Of a DNA stretch of 64,000 bases, positions 1 to 11,378 are shown piece after piece (the stretch's first letter is position 1; every line of letters starts with the position of its first letter). The position numbers and the translations under genes are program-made. The notes beneath the pieces were generated by a model, which was not told where the DNA came from, ran no database searches, and saw only the letters and a program-made list of their open reading frames with translations. This stretch comes from Blasia pusilla (lineage: Eukaryota > Marchantiophyta > Marchantiopsida > Blasiales), in assembly GCA_050084515.1 (NCBI GenBank), contig CM114274.1:9362001-9426000 (forward strand). The letters are read 5' to 3'.

Positions 1-2343
1 GGAGTAATTTATAAGTCCTTAGATTTACAAAGTCCGTTCTTTGTATATATAATAGGGTGCATATGTGGGTCACTATCATTTAGACGTGTTGGTTTTTAGA
101 GTTGTTGAAAGGTATGCATTCCTTTAAATGAGGACAATATGAGGGTCTTCTATTATGCTCACGCGAGCATCTACTTATGGTAATTTGATTTCCCCTTATA
201 TCTATGCCGCTAGGGCTGCAAAATAGTGGGTTATGCTTATGTTGATGCATTCAATTATCTAGTGCTATTTAGCTTATGTCTAAAGTCCTACACCACTAAA
301 ATTCTTTTGGCATGTTTGTTTGGATGTAATTGCGCACATTCCAATACTTGCTGAAATTTTGAAGATACAACCTAAATAATCAAGAAAAAAACTTGTAAGT
401 TAAACTAACTATCTATTGGAGAAGATATGTATAATTCTAGGAAGGATTTGAATGGGTGGAATATTAAAACATACTAAATATCCTTATACTAACAAGGTGA
501 GCTTTAGGTTTGCCCTCAATGTTCTTGTCCTTCCTCTTTCCTTTCATCATTGTTCATCCTCATAATGATATTCTTGACTATTTCCTATTTGTCAAAAATT
601 ATTCAAATAAATTAAATAATATCACATAATTAATTTTAAGTCATGATGGATGCTCGACACGTATCAAGCTAGAATCAAAAGATAGGCAACAAGAGCATCA
701 ACGTCTTGTTTATTTGTAAAAGAAAAATATTCTCACTTCAAAATAAGGCATATTTCAAGACTTGGCCACTTAAGGAGAAATCTACTATAATGTTGTCTTC
801 TTTAGAAAATGTTCAAAATTAATATTCAAATTAGTGTTCTATCTTTTTCCCGCTCATTTAAAGATTCTTTAGGAGATTTCTTCATTTCTTTGTATATTAC
901 ATTAAATCCATGTAAAATTAACGTCCTCCCATAGAGCATTGTATGAATAAAAGAGTCTCATGCATTTAAATGGGCCCAAAAACTCTCACTATTTCCATAA
1001 GGATCCAACTTCATGTACATCTTATGAGTCCTCACGAGAGACGATCCATGAGAAAATAAAGTCCATTTTTGTATCCAATCTTACAAGGGGAATCCTTTGA
1101 GTTATACTACAAGAATTCCCCCATCATGGATATTGATCTAGAATGGACTCTTTTGAATTTATATGAAAAAAAAGACAAAACTTTTGTCTGTGTCTTCATA
1201 TATAAAAGATAAAAATATATAGGTAAGGGACCATGTCATGTCTAGTTCTTTTTCCATAACACATCAACTTCGTCTATCTAGTGGAGGAATAATTTTAAGG
1301 TTTTAGGCATAAATTTGCGTTCAATGTTCTTCTTCATCTTTGATTCCAAGAAAGCTTATTGTGCAAGTATGATGTGTTCTTCACATATTCCCATCTTCTT
1401 CACTATGCCATAAAAAAAACTATTTTGGGAAAGGAATCTTATATTGGGAAGTGTAGAAATCTCTCATAGTCGCCTTAAGCTTTATCCTTTGCTTAGTAAA
1501 TTCAACTTTCTCTCATAGAGATTTCTTCTTCCTTATACATTTTTTTTAATCCTTCTATAAAAATCATGCATGGCACTATTACTTACTTATGCTAAAAGAT
1601 GAAATAGTGTCTCCTTATTGGAAATACCCTTAAAAGACTTGTAGGATTTTGAATTCCTTCTTGTTTTTGGGCCAATAGCTAGATCATCATAATCTTCAAC
1701 TTGGAATTTTACCCAATTTTCCATATTTTCTTAGAGTGTTAAGAATATTTTACTGCTCCCACATAACAACCATAAAATCTCCCCAATTTTTTTCTTCTCA
1801 AATAATTTTCTAGGATATCTACTCATAAATCTTCATGAAGTTGTTAAAATAAATTTACATATATTTATATGTTTATACACACACACACTAAAAAATAACA
1901 AGGTCACACATTGATTAAGTCCGCAAACTTAGGATCTCTAACATTAAAAGGATATCCATGTTCATTCATCATTAGACTTCCCTAATGTCCGTACATATGA
2001 TCATCCTTTTTCTTCTATGCATCCAATCATCCTTCGTCCATTTATCCACGTTCCATATATCCCTTAGTAGCCTTTCCCTTAATACTTATGTTTTCCATCC
2101 ATCCACCACTCAATTGTCTATCCATCCAACTATCCTCTCCTGACCATAACCTCATGATCTATATTTTCCCATTTATCATCCGTCCTCTATAACTCTCGCC
2201 AAAACTTGTTTACATATTGATTAAATCTTAAGGAAGGATTCAAACTTGCACTATTGGCCCCAAAATGAAGATTCTTACCACTAGCCCATACCTTATTACA
2301 TATTAACTTATAACACATTTAAATAAGGATAAAAATATCAAAT
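1..2343. other. AT-rich spacer, no gene seen
   Basis: There is no open frame of useful length and no motif I recognise on either strand. The stretch is AT-rich, with homopolymer runs and a short CA run near 1880. It is probably decayed transposon or plain intergenic DNA. Confidence 0.6.
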
Positions 2344-3560
2344 ATGTTTTTGTGTTTTTTTCTTTCTAAACCCAAAGTTCACATAGAATCAGTATTCTTT
2401 GCCAAGGTTGTTAATTCTTGGACAATATTAGCTGAATGGGAAAGGATTGAGTCAGGATTACATCTAGTCCCCAAATTGATAGTATTGAAAGAAGATCATC
2501 TCGCATTTTGGAATGTCGGGGAAAAAACCAGAAGTATATGCGGAGTCACTAACAAAGTTTCCAATAGGATTTCAAGGACACATGAATTGGTTAGCACTTG
2601 TAGGGAGTTTTCGGGAAAATTTGGGGAGAGGTGGGGGTGGGCATCTAAGGCCTAATACGGCCCACAATGCCCAATTCGAGCCGTCAAGACTTAAGAGGGT
2701 TCAGGGTGAGAGGGGTGGCAAGACAAGGAACTTGGTAAGTTGGGGCTCAAGGAAGTTCAATTCGCGGGCCGCGATGGATCTAGGATCCTGGAGGGGTAGT
2801 CCCCGCAGATTCTCTCTCGTACTTGTTCTACTAAATTTGCTCCACAATCTCCGCTCCCTTCACTTGTATTGTTGCTCATTGCTCAATAACTCATGCTTAT
2901 CGCTCGCATCGTTGATTCGTTGGCATCGTTGTTGCTTTCATTATTAATTCATTGCTTTTCATGTGTGTGTTTTTTTTATGCAGCTATGCAGGGTTGGGGT
3001 TGGGGATCTAGTTTACATCTCAGCTTTAGTCTCTTGTGAAATCATGGGGTACCAAGGGTCAAGACTTGGGCTGTAGTCTTGATACCACACTTTGTTTGTG
3101 GGGCCCCATTGTTTCTCTTTCAAGGCCATGCCGCCAGGGATTGTGCATTTTCTAGGTTGTGCTTTCTTGGGCCTAACCTCAATAATCTCTCTTGTTAGAG
3201 CCTTCGACTCTGCGTTTTTGCAATCGGGTTGCCTTTTCAAGTGTGGACTATGGGTTATTATTTATTATCCTTCAATTTCCTTGCTTTTCATTGTGGGGGT
3301 TGCCTACTTTGTTCAAGTTTCTTGCATAGGGCCCGCTAGTTGTATCTCTCGTGGCTTTTATTCTTTTAATGTGCATTAGCGGGGCCAAGGAAATATGATT
3401 TTGTGAGTGATCCCTTTGATAGAGTTTCATAGAATAGGTTGTGAACTAGTGAAGGACATAGTTAGGATCCAACTTAACTTCGCATTTCCAATAAAGAGTA
3501 ATTCGAGTAAGAGATAGAGGTCACTTATAGATTTAGGTTCAACAAGAAATAAGAACAATC
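2344..3560. other. Unresolved stretch with short unassigned ORFs
   Basis: Several overlapping frames of 75-144 codons lie here on both strands, mainly because a patch near 2600-2830 is richer in GC. None shows a recognisable domain, a signal peptide or conservation elsewhere in the window. A T-rich run followed by 'tatgcag' near 2970-2985 resembles a splice acceptor, but no partner exon could be built. I treat it as non-coding or an unidentified repeat. Confidence 0.3.
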
Positions 3561-3988
3561 TGACTTGCTTGTAGAATATGTAGATGATTTAAAAAATGAT
3601 GACATGGATTTTGTAGAGCCTCTTCAATCTAAGATTAAGAAAATAGAAAATTTTGGAGAGATGCATGGTACTCTATCTTTGAATGGATTGAGTATGAGTC
3701 ACACACTAGGCGAGTATTTTGTAAGATATCTAGAGATAATAAAGGAAGATCAACCTTCACAAATCATGGGAAATCCAAGGAACACGCTAGATTAGCTTAG
3801 GCCTACTACTTTGGGAAAAAAAAGGCTCGGAGAAGCCATTGCCCCATCCAATAGGGCATGTGACGAAGCTTGGTTAACCCTAGCTCCTTTCAATTGCTTT
3901 CTTGGTTGCAAAGCAAAATGTTGCATTCTCATGCGTCCCTAGCATTTGGAGGTTGTTTCTACCACTATAACTAAGACCATGTATCGTA

Positions 3989-5624
3989 ATGATCATCAAT
4001 TGTATCATATATAATAAGGTTGTGCAGACAAGAGTCTTAAACAAAGAAAGACTTAGCCTATTTTATGGACTTAAGGTAGACGAGAATATTGATCTCTCTA
4101 TAATAAGTCATCTTGTAGCATTCGCGACTTACATAAATGAGAGGCAAGTAGTCACATCTTTTCTTGGTTTGGTTTGGGTTGAGAACAAGGATGCAAACTC
4201 ATTTCAAATTGCATTTTGTCTTCCTTGCCAAAAGAGGATCTAGATTTAGATCAGTTGGTGGGGTTCGATTTTGATGGAGCCAATATGATATTTGGATGTC
4301 GAAATGGGGTTTATGCTAGGTTGAAAAGGAATGTGAATCCTTTTCTTACTAATATCCATTGTGTCGCATACAAGACTAACCTAGCTATCCTTGGTGGAGC
4401 GAAAAGTCCTATTTATAAGGAGATGAGTAATGAGATGGATAATCTTCTAAATTCAGTTGCTTTTGACTTGAAGAGGAGCTCTAAACAAAATTCTACATTC
4501 ACGTTGATTTTGAGAAGAGTTGAATGACTATTGGAAGTGTATGAAACATTATCATAATATTGGATGGCTTAGTATATGGCAAGCAAGGACAATATTATGT
4601 GATAGTTTGGAAATTGTCTTAGTGTACTTTTAGGGGATTTGATCCTAGAGATGATGATGCAGTGGCAACTTCTTTATTTTAGAGGTTGAGATTGTTCAAG
4701 ATGATTTATTGTCTTTACTTCTTGGTTGACATTCTACATTCTATGGCTATCCTCAAAAAAATATTCCAAAAGAAATTTGTAGATATTACTATTATGGCTT
4801 CCATTGTTAGCACTGAGCTTGTACATGTTCATATGAATTATATTCATGAGAGTGTAGACATGAATGCTTAACTAGTATCCTCATGCAATGGTTTCCATTT
4901 GATTTTGAATTATGGACCAATGAATGGGTATTTGAAGCATCGACAATCTAAATGTTGGGTATGTTTCTTCCATTCCAACCAAACAAAGAGAGATATAAGA
5001 GGTAAGGATCTCAAACATACAATTTTCTTATAAAGGAATTTTGTGGACGCAATATATGTAGCATTACGAGAGAGATTTGAGGATACTAGTTTGGTTGGAA
5101 TGAAAATACTCAATCCTCTTCATATGCCATCGCATATGGGTGTTTTGAAGATTGTGGTGTAGAAAAGATGGAAACCTCGGCTGCCTTTTATGGAGAAGAA
5201 AAGTCTTTATATGGTAGGTTTAAGAAACCCTTGCTAGACCATGCAACCATAAAATAATGAGTTTATAGTTTTCAAGATCCGTGCCATAAGAGAAAAGAAA
5301 GATTTGTCTTTTAAGGACTTACCACCCTTGATTTGCTACAGTCCTTCTTTCAATATGAGATAGACTAATTTGCTTATATTAGTTAGCATAGTTAGAGAGC
5401 AATGTGTAAGTACAACCACCCACGAAAGGGCTTCTAGTATTCAAAATTTCATTAAAACAATCCTTAGGAATGTTTTGAGCTCAAACCATTTGTATGCCCT
5501 TCTAAGAGTTAAAATGGAAGGCCCTTTTGAGAGAAGAAAATATGATGATGTTTTAATAAAAGTTATAGATGTGTGGGAGCGTTCAAAGGAATCAAGATAT
5601 TTGTATGCTAACCCTGAATTATAA
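3989..5624 (+). pseudogene. hAT-superfamily transposase (DUF4371-like), decayed
   Basis: This is the remains of a cut-and-paste DNA transposase, which in life would act in the nucleus on its own terminal repeats. It is read in pieces from several frames: 3989-4243, 4216-4527, 4528-4680, 4686-4871 and 5370-5624. The second piece carries LVGFDFDGANMIFGCRNGV and NPFLTNIHCVAYKTNLA, typical of the RNase H-like core of DUF4371/ZMYM-type hAT proteins, and the Asp of the DGA step is a likely catalytic position. The next piece continues in another frame with a GWLSIWQARTILCDSLE segment. The last piece has SIQNFIKTILRN and LLRVKMEGP, the C-terminal hAT dimerisation region. Order and strand are consistent throughout, so this is one gene broken by frameshifts and stops. 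I could not find terminal inverted repeats or an 8-bp target duplication. The family call is fairly secure; the N-terminus is not resolved. Confidence 0.75.
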
Positions 5625-5689
5625 TTGTCTTCTTCTTTAGATGATAAGACCATGCCAATTGGAGGCAATAATCTACCTTTCCACAATAT

Positions 5690-7081
5690 ATCTTCAAATG
5701 ATACTACCTCTTAAAGTTTTCTTTGGTCTACACATTCTAGTTTGCTAATTAGTTCATTTCAATTTTCATTTTATCAATGACATTACTTTTATGTTGGATT
5801 TTTATTGGAAGAAACGTTTTGTGCAAAGGTTGTAACTCAATGCGTACCTTAGTATTATATGTTGTTATCACCTCTAGCCCCGAAAGATGGGATTCTGAAG
5901 TTGCTTAAACTCTTGCAAGAGTTTCAACAAAATTCTTAAATCCAAATTACAAACCTCAAATACAAAGAAAAAATAGATGCATGACAAATATAGACCGATA
6001 AGCCTCTCACACAACCCACAAAAAAATATAGAAAAATATCTAGAATTTTGTAAGTCCAATACTAGTTAAGAATTTGTGTGAGTCTATTTTTTGCATTATC
6101 TAAAAAAGGTTTGGTAGATCATGAAATTCTTAAATCCATCCAATAACTAAAGAAAGAGATCCATGACACTAAATTGTATTCAAATAAAGATATGGAGTTA
6201 TACATAATAATTATATTTTTATTCTTTTAGACAAGTTTTCCTCTCAAAATTCATAGTTTTGATAATGATTTTTGGAAATTAACCACAGGACTAAAGGATT
6301 TAGAACTCCATATTGATTATAATAAAAAATGGGAAATAAGAGAGATGGTTTTATTTTTATAATATTTAAAAGAATCTATAAGAAGATGTGCATATATCAT
6401 AAAATCCGAAGAAGTATTTTTATGCATCATGTACACTTTCAACACTATCATTTCATTAAAAGATCGTAGCCTAAAAGCTTATGAATTGAGAATGAAATAT
6501 AATCCACGATCTTCCACATGGTTTCTGATTTCTCTAGAATTTTCTTTCTTACGATCGTACGAGATGTGGCTTATGCCTCCATCGGACTATCACTGATAGA
6601 ACCTAACCTTAGTCATTGGAGAAGACAATGAAGATAATGTTGTCGGGGAAATATTCATAGCAAGCCTCGATAATGCCTTTGTATGAAGCACTTTAAGCAC
6701 TTGGGACTATTTCTTTGAAAGACCTTCGACTTGAAAGAGGAAAGGTTTATAAGATTGAGGGAAAGGAAGTCTTAGATTCTAGTCCAGTCATCCTTGGAAA
6801 AAATCGAGGACACCACTAAACATATGTGACTCCCTAATTAAGTTAACTTGCAAATTAACAAAGGCCATAAAACTTTAACTTCCAACTTCTAGTAAAATAG
6901 GAGGAGGTTAATCTCCATATTGTTATGGATTATATCCAAAATAGGGAAGATTCTATGGAACTGTGTGCAAGGTTTTGAAACATTAGATTCGATTATCCAT
7001 AGGACTTTGAATATTCTTCTTGCCTCAAGAACTATTGTCATTCTCTTTCATCCTTCTTTAGCTTGCACCAACGATCCCTTC

Positions 7082-7086
<5 letters not shown>
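5690..7086. other. AT-rich spacer, no gene seen
   Basis: Only short frames with no recognisable domain. This may include decayed flanks of the preceding hAT element, but I see no terminal repeat. Confidence 0.5.

Positions 7087-7144
<58 letters not shown>
7087..7144. repeat. (GA)n microsatellite
   Basis: An uninterrupted GA dinucleotide tract of 58 bp (29 units). It produces artificial Arg-Glu and Ser-Leu repeats in the frames that cross it, so those frames are not genes. Length variation between individuals is likely. Confidence 0.98.
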
Positions 7145-7146
<2 letters not shown>

Positions 7147-7720
7147 CAGTTAATTTTTGAGAAGTTTTCATAACGTTATCTTGGTTCTTCTTAGGAGGCA
7201 TTTTTGGAAGTGAATAAAGTCTCCTAGTTTGCAAATACCAAACCTTGAACTTATTCTGAAAGATGCCTACACAAGAAGAAAAAGCTAATTGAATGGAAAA
7301 GGGCAAGGAATAATTTTCTTCTCCACAGCTATATAGATACATATAAGTAATCGAGCACCAAAAAGCTTCGTGTCACATAGTTTTTTATTAAATATGTGAA
7401 TATTATCTTAGATTTTTTATAGTGAAGAAGTGTGCTAATGAAGTTTTGACAAGAAGTATCAATGTCACTTAAAGAAATTTGTTTGATCAATATTGCGAAC
7501 GAATAACTCACAAAATCCTAGGAAAAAAATTTAGTACACGGTATTTCAGAATCACGTCAATAAATTTGTCTAAGGTACTTTTTTCAAAAAGGACCACTCC
7601 CAAGTTATTTTTTTCTTTATTGATCCTCTTTCATTTATGATGATTCTACGCATGGGATTTGATGCTCTCAAAGAGGTAGAAGGAAGTAGGTCCTATGGCA
7701 AATAACCCAACATACTATTA

Positions 7721-7860
7721 AAGGCGTTAGCCTTGGCTCACATGCTCCCTATGAAGGCTACGTGTGAAGCTTTTTAGTTTTTCAATTTTGTTTAATTTTG
7801 CCTATACTAAGCCATATGCCTTGGCTCAAAGGCTCCCAATGAAGCCAGGGCTAACGCCTT
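7721..7860. repeat. Short palindromic repeat cluster
   Basis: The 18 bases at 7721-7738 are matched in reverse complement at 7843-7860 with one mismatch, so the segment can fold into a long-looped hairpin. Inside it, about 29 bp at 7731-7759 recurs as an imperfect direct copy at 7819-7846. It is more GC-rich than its surroundings and may be a foldback or MITE remnant. No target duplication was recognised. Confidence 0.6.
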
Positions 7861-8094
7861 GGCTTCATTGGGCTTTGAAATTTGCTTATACTAACCCGAA
7901 ATTTGAATAGAAATTAGTTTTTAATATTTACATTAATTTTTGTCTTCCAACCTTCAATAATTAGTTTGAAAATCCTTCTTGCTCATGCCGTACTTGTCCT
8001 AAGAAAAATTTGTCAAAAAAGAATGAGTGCATCTTAATAAGAAATGCATATGATAGAAAAAGCAAGAACATAAGGTTTAATCTTTGTCACTTTA

Positions 8095-8748
8095 TAAAAA
8101 ATTCACTCTCATGTTGGTAGTGAGTTTCATTATTGTCATATAAGACCAAATAAGAGATCTCCTAATGATTGCATGCACATGAGTGGGACGATTACCATGA
8201 TGTAGAATACGAAGAAGTCGTTGAGTGTCACCACCAAAAATAAATCTCTTGCCTCCAAATGGCAGTTCTCTCAGTTCAGGATCCACCAAACTCATGATAT
8301 CTTGGAAAGTACAATTAACAACCTCAAAAGCGTGACGGTGGTTTATACGGGCTTCATCCCATACAATCAACTTTGCATTTTGTATAATCCGTGCAATGTT
8401 ACTATCAACTTATAAGCTAGAAGCTTACACAAGAAATCAAAAAGTAAGAAAATATAGATTCATACTATAAAAAATAACAAAACAAGTAAAACCTAATTTT
8501 AGAAATAATGCAAACTGTTAGCAAAATCTTCAACATAAACTTACTTGCAAGTGGACGATTCATGTATCTGAATTAGAATCTTAAATCGAGAATGAGTTGT
8601 GCGGCCTCCATCTAGTAACAAAGCAACAATCCCCGAAGATGCATATGCAAGGGATATATGAACCTTTCTTCACACCCTAGCAAGAAGAAGATTGTATAGA
8701 AATGTTTTTCCCGTTCCACCACGATCCAATTTGAATTTTCTATGACTT
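8095..8748 (-). pseudogene. PIF1-like Helitron helicase fragment
   Basis: On the minus strand this encodes part of a PIF1-type DNA helicase, the C-terminal half of plant Helitron RepHel proteins that unwinds DNA during rolling-circle transposition. Walker A appears as LDRGGTGKTFLYNLLLARV (P-loop codons at about 8720-8703). It is followed after one in-frame TGA by a SLAYASSGIVALLLDGGRT segment. The frame meets GTAAGT after a HESSTCK segment, which looks like an intron donor. The protein resumes with LIVWDEARINHRHAFEV (Walker B, DEA) and GGDTQRLLRI, a variant of the family's GGDFRQ motif. The stop and the missing upstream Rep half show it is dead. The family is secure; whether the 8400-8550 gap is an intron or an insertion is not. 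Confidence 0.8.
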
Positions 8749-8759
8749 ACATGGAAGCA

Positions 8760-10469
8760 ATTTTGATTGAATAGAAAAAAAATCAAGAAGGAAAAAGAAT
8801 GTTGGAAATGAAAAGAAAACATGAAATTTGTGTGCAATATAAAAATAGATGGAAATCTTTGTGAAAGTACATAATTTATAATTACACAAAAAACTAATGT
8901 TTTATATCTATTAGAAACTAATGATATCAATAATAGATTCTTACAATTCAAATGAGCTAAAAATGTGCCTCTATGATGCATGGGTTTGTAAAAATAATTT
9001 ATCAAAAAACTGTTGTACATGGTGGAAATACGATGTCATGTGCCATAGATTATGAGGTTAGAAAAGACACGTGTTCAGTGCCCAAGCTAACGCCATTCCA
9101 AAGCGTTCCTAAAATAATAATGTACATTAGAGTCAAAATCCCATCAAATGCAAAGATTGGCCATTGAGATTCCTCAAGTTAGCATGGTGAGAATTAGACA
9201 TTTTATGATCAATCCCTACAATCCATTACGCTCATGAGCACGGGTAACAAGGCTTGAGAAGTTTAAATGCTCATGACTGTTTTAACTTTTCAAGCCTCAT
9301 TATCCATGCTTAACTTCTTGGTCTAACTCATATATAAGGATTCTATCTTGTCATTGTTTGTCAAATTGAGTCTTTCTCATCTCTCCATAATGTTAGTAGA
9401 GAAACAATTGTGATTTTCAAGACCTTGAATTATGAATATGTGGATCTTACGATACTTTTACTGTTTAAATTTTTTCATAGGAAATGGTTCAAAAGAAATT
9501 TTCTACTTGTGGAAACTTTAAAACGATAAAATTTCAAGATGGAAAAGTACAATACTCCTTAGGACTCTTTAATTAGGTATATCCAATCTTTGTGTAATAT
9601 TCTTATTTTCTCTCTTCTCTTTTAAATAGAATTTTTATCTTTTTTGCATTAACAAAAATTTTGAATTCAGTATCTTAACTACTTCCTCAACTATGCGTTG
9701 AGCACTTATTTGAGGTACTAGTCTAAAATAATGTCAACCCTACGCATATATGGCGCATAGTGCCTTATATTTTCGTCTTTGCCATTTTTGGGGTCATTCT
9801 TTTTACATGTCTACATTCATAATCCTCATCTCTAGTTGTACCTTTGGAATCCATATGACTCTTTAGGTATATCTATTCTTTCTGGATTTTTTTCTTTAAA
9901 TTTTAATTCATGAATTTAAATCTCCAATATGAGGTTACGTCGTCTATAGATTTAGACATGCAAGAGAATGACAACAATCTATGCGGTGACAAAATTAATA
10001 TTTTTTGTCACTGCATATTTTTACATATTTGATCTGATTCGTGTGACATATTCGTGTCGTATGAGCAAAGTAGATGGCTTCTAAAATAATAGATTTCGTC
10101 TATTATTTGTGTAAGCAACTAACATGTTGACATGATGTTGAACTTTATCTTGCTACATGTGTCTTAGGCTTCATAAGTAACTCATGAAGAAGTGTTAATT
10201 TTTATTAAAGAAGGGGAAGGAAGAAAAATATAATCTCTTTACAAAAAAAACTTTTGCAAGAATTTTTTTCTAACCAATTTTATTTTCGATATACTAGTGG
10301 AATAGAGGAAAGGTTAAAGTTTCAATGAAAGAGAATTTGTAAGGATTTATTTTCAATATACGAAGAGAGGAGATATTAGTTTAATTTTCAAAAGAAGAGA
10401 GAAATAGAGAAAGGGATAAAGAAACAAAAAATTTTGGGCAAAGATATTGTTGGGACATATGGACGAAGA
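8760..10469. other. AT-rich spacer, no gene seen
   Basis: Only short frames without recognisable domains. The minus-strand frame at 8750-9020, upstream of the helicase Walker A, looks like low-complexity Phe/Ser sequence rather than Rep protein. Confidence 0.5.
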
Positions 10470-11378
10470 TCAATAGGATGAAGAGAGATGGATCCTCTCC
10501 ATACAGGTACGAGAATCCCTTCCGCCCAACGCATAAACATCAAAGTACTAGCTAAATCAAATAGACTTCTTTTTTATCATATATTATTTGCAAAGAATTT
10601 TCTTCAACAAAAAAAGTTTACATATCATCCAAAGTTTTGGAAAGAAGAATATGAAAGTGAATGTTTGATGCACAATAATTTGAAATTACTTGTTGGATTA
10701 TACTATACGAGATATGATCTTATCCCTATATTCTTTAATATCCGTGTGACCCTCATTTGTTTCCCATCAATGGATGAAGAAAATATATAAATACAAAAAT
10801 AGAAAAAACTGAATATTGTGAATCTTAAAATAAATTTAAAATTTTTAAAAATAATCTTCATGAAAAGAGTGTCACTCTTTTTCATGATTAATTTCTTATT
10901 TGAATATTCAGGAAAAAAACTAAAATTTTAATTTCAAGTTGATTTTGGAAGGGAAATTATATATTAACTTTAAGAAAATAAGAAAAGATAATAGTAAAAT
11001 AAATTTTAATTTTTTTTTCTTCAAAAATATGAAAGGACTTTAATTTTTTAAATTTTAAATTTTCAAGCTTTAATTGTGAGGGATTTCTACAGAATATTTT
11101 GATACAAACTTTGGATCAAGATGAGTTGTTCTTTTAACTAACCAGGAGATGTCATTGGAAAAATAAGGATTATTTATTTATTTCTAAATTATTAAGGGAA
11201 AAGATAAGAATTTTTAAAAACTAAAATTAGAATATTTTGATTATTCATGTATTTAAGCAAAAAATATCTTTACTATTTATTTTTCAACGTGTGTTTGATC
11301 CAATGATTTTATTATATTTTCCATTTGTTGATTTCCATCAATCCGACTAAGTGCATTGCACGAGCTAAATATTACTAG
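10470..11378 (+). mobile_element. Possible non-autonomous Helitron
   Basis: The right boundary is the better part: a GTGCATTGCAC palindrome at about 11351-11361 is followed by CTAG at 11375-11378 and then T, matching a Helitron 3' end (hairpin, CTRR, insertion between A and T). The left boundary is only a guess: TC at 10470 preceded by A, then a GATCCTCTCC segment resembling the start of the Helitron at 51198. There is no coding content. The left end could be elsewhere. Confidence 0.25.

Noticed and set aside
2344-2947. Two overlapping plus-strand frames of 103 and 144 codons
   Set aside because: No domain, mutually overlapping, created by a locally GC-rich patch.
6920-7342. Frames crossing the GA tract
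   Set aside because: Simple-repeat translations (Arg-Glu and Ser-Leu) on both strands.
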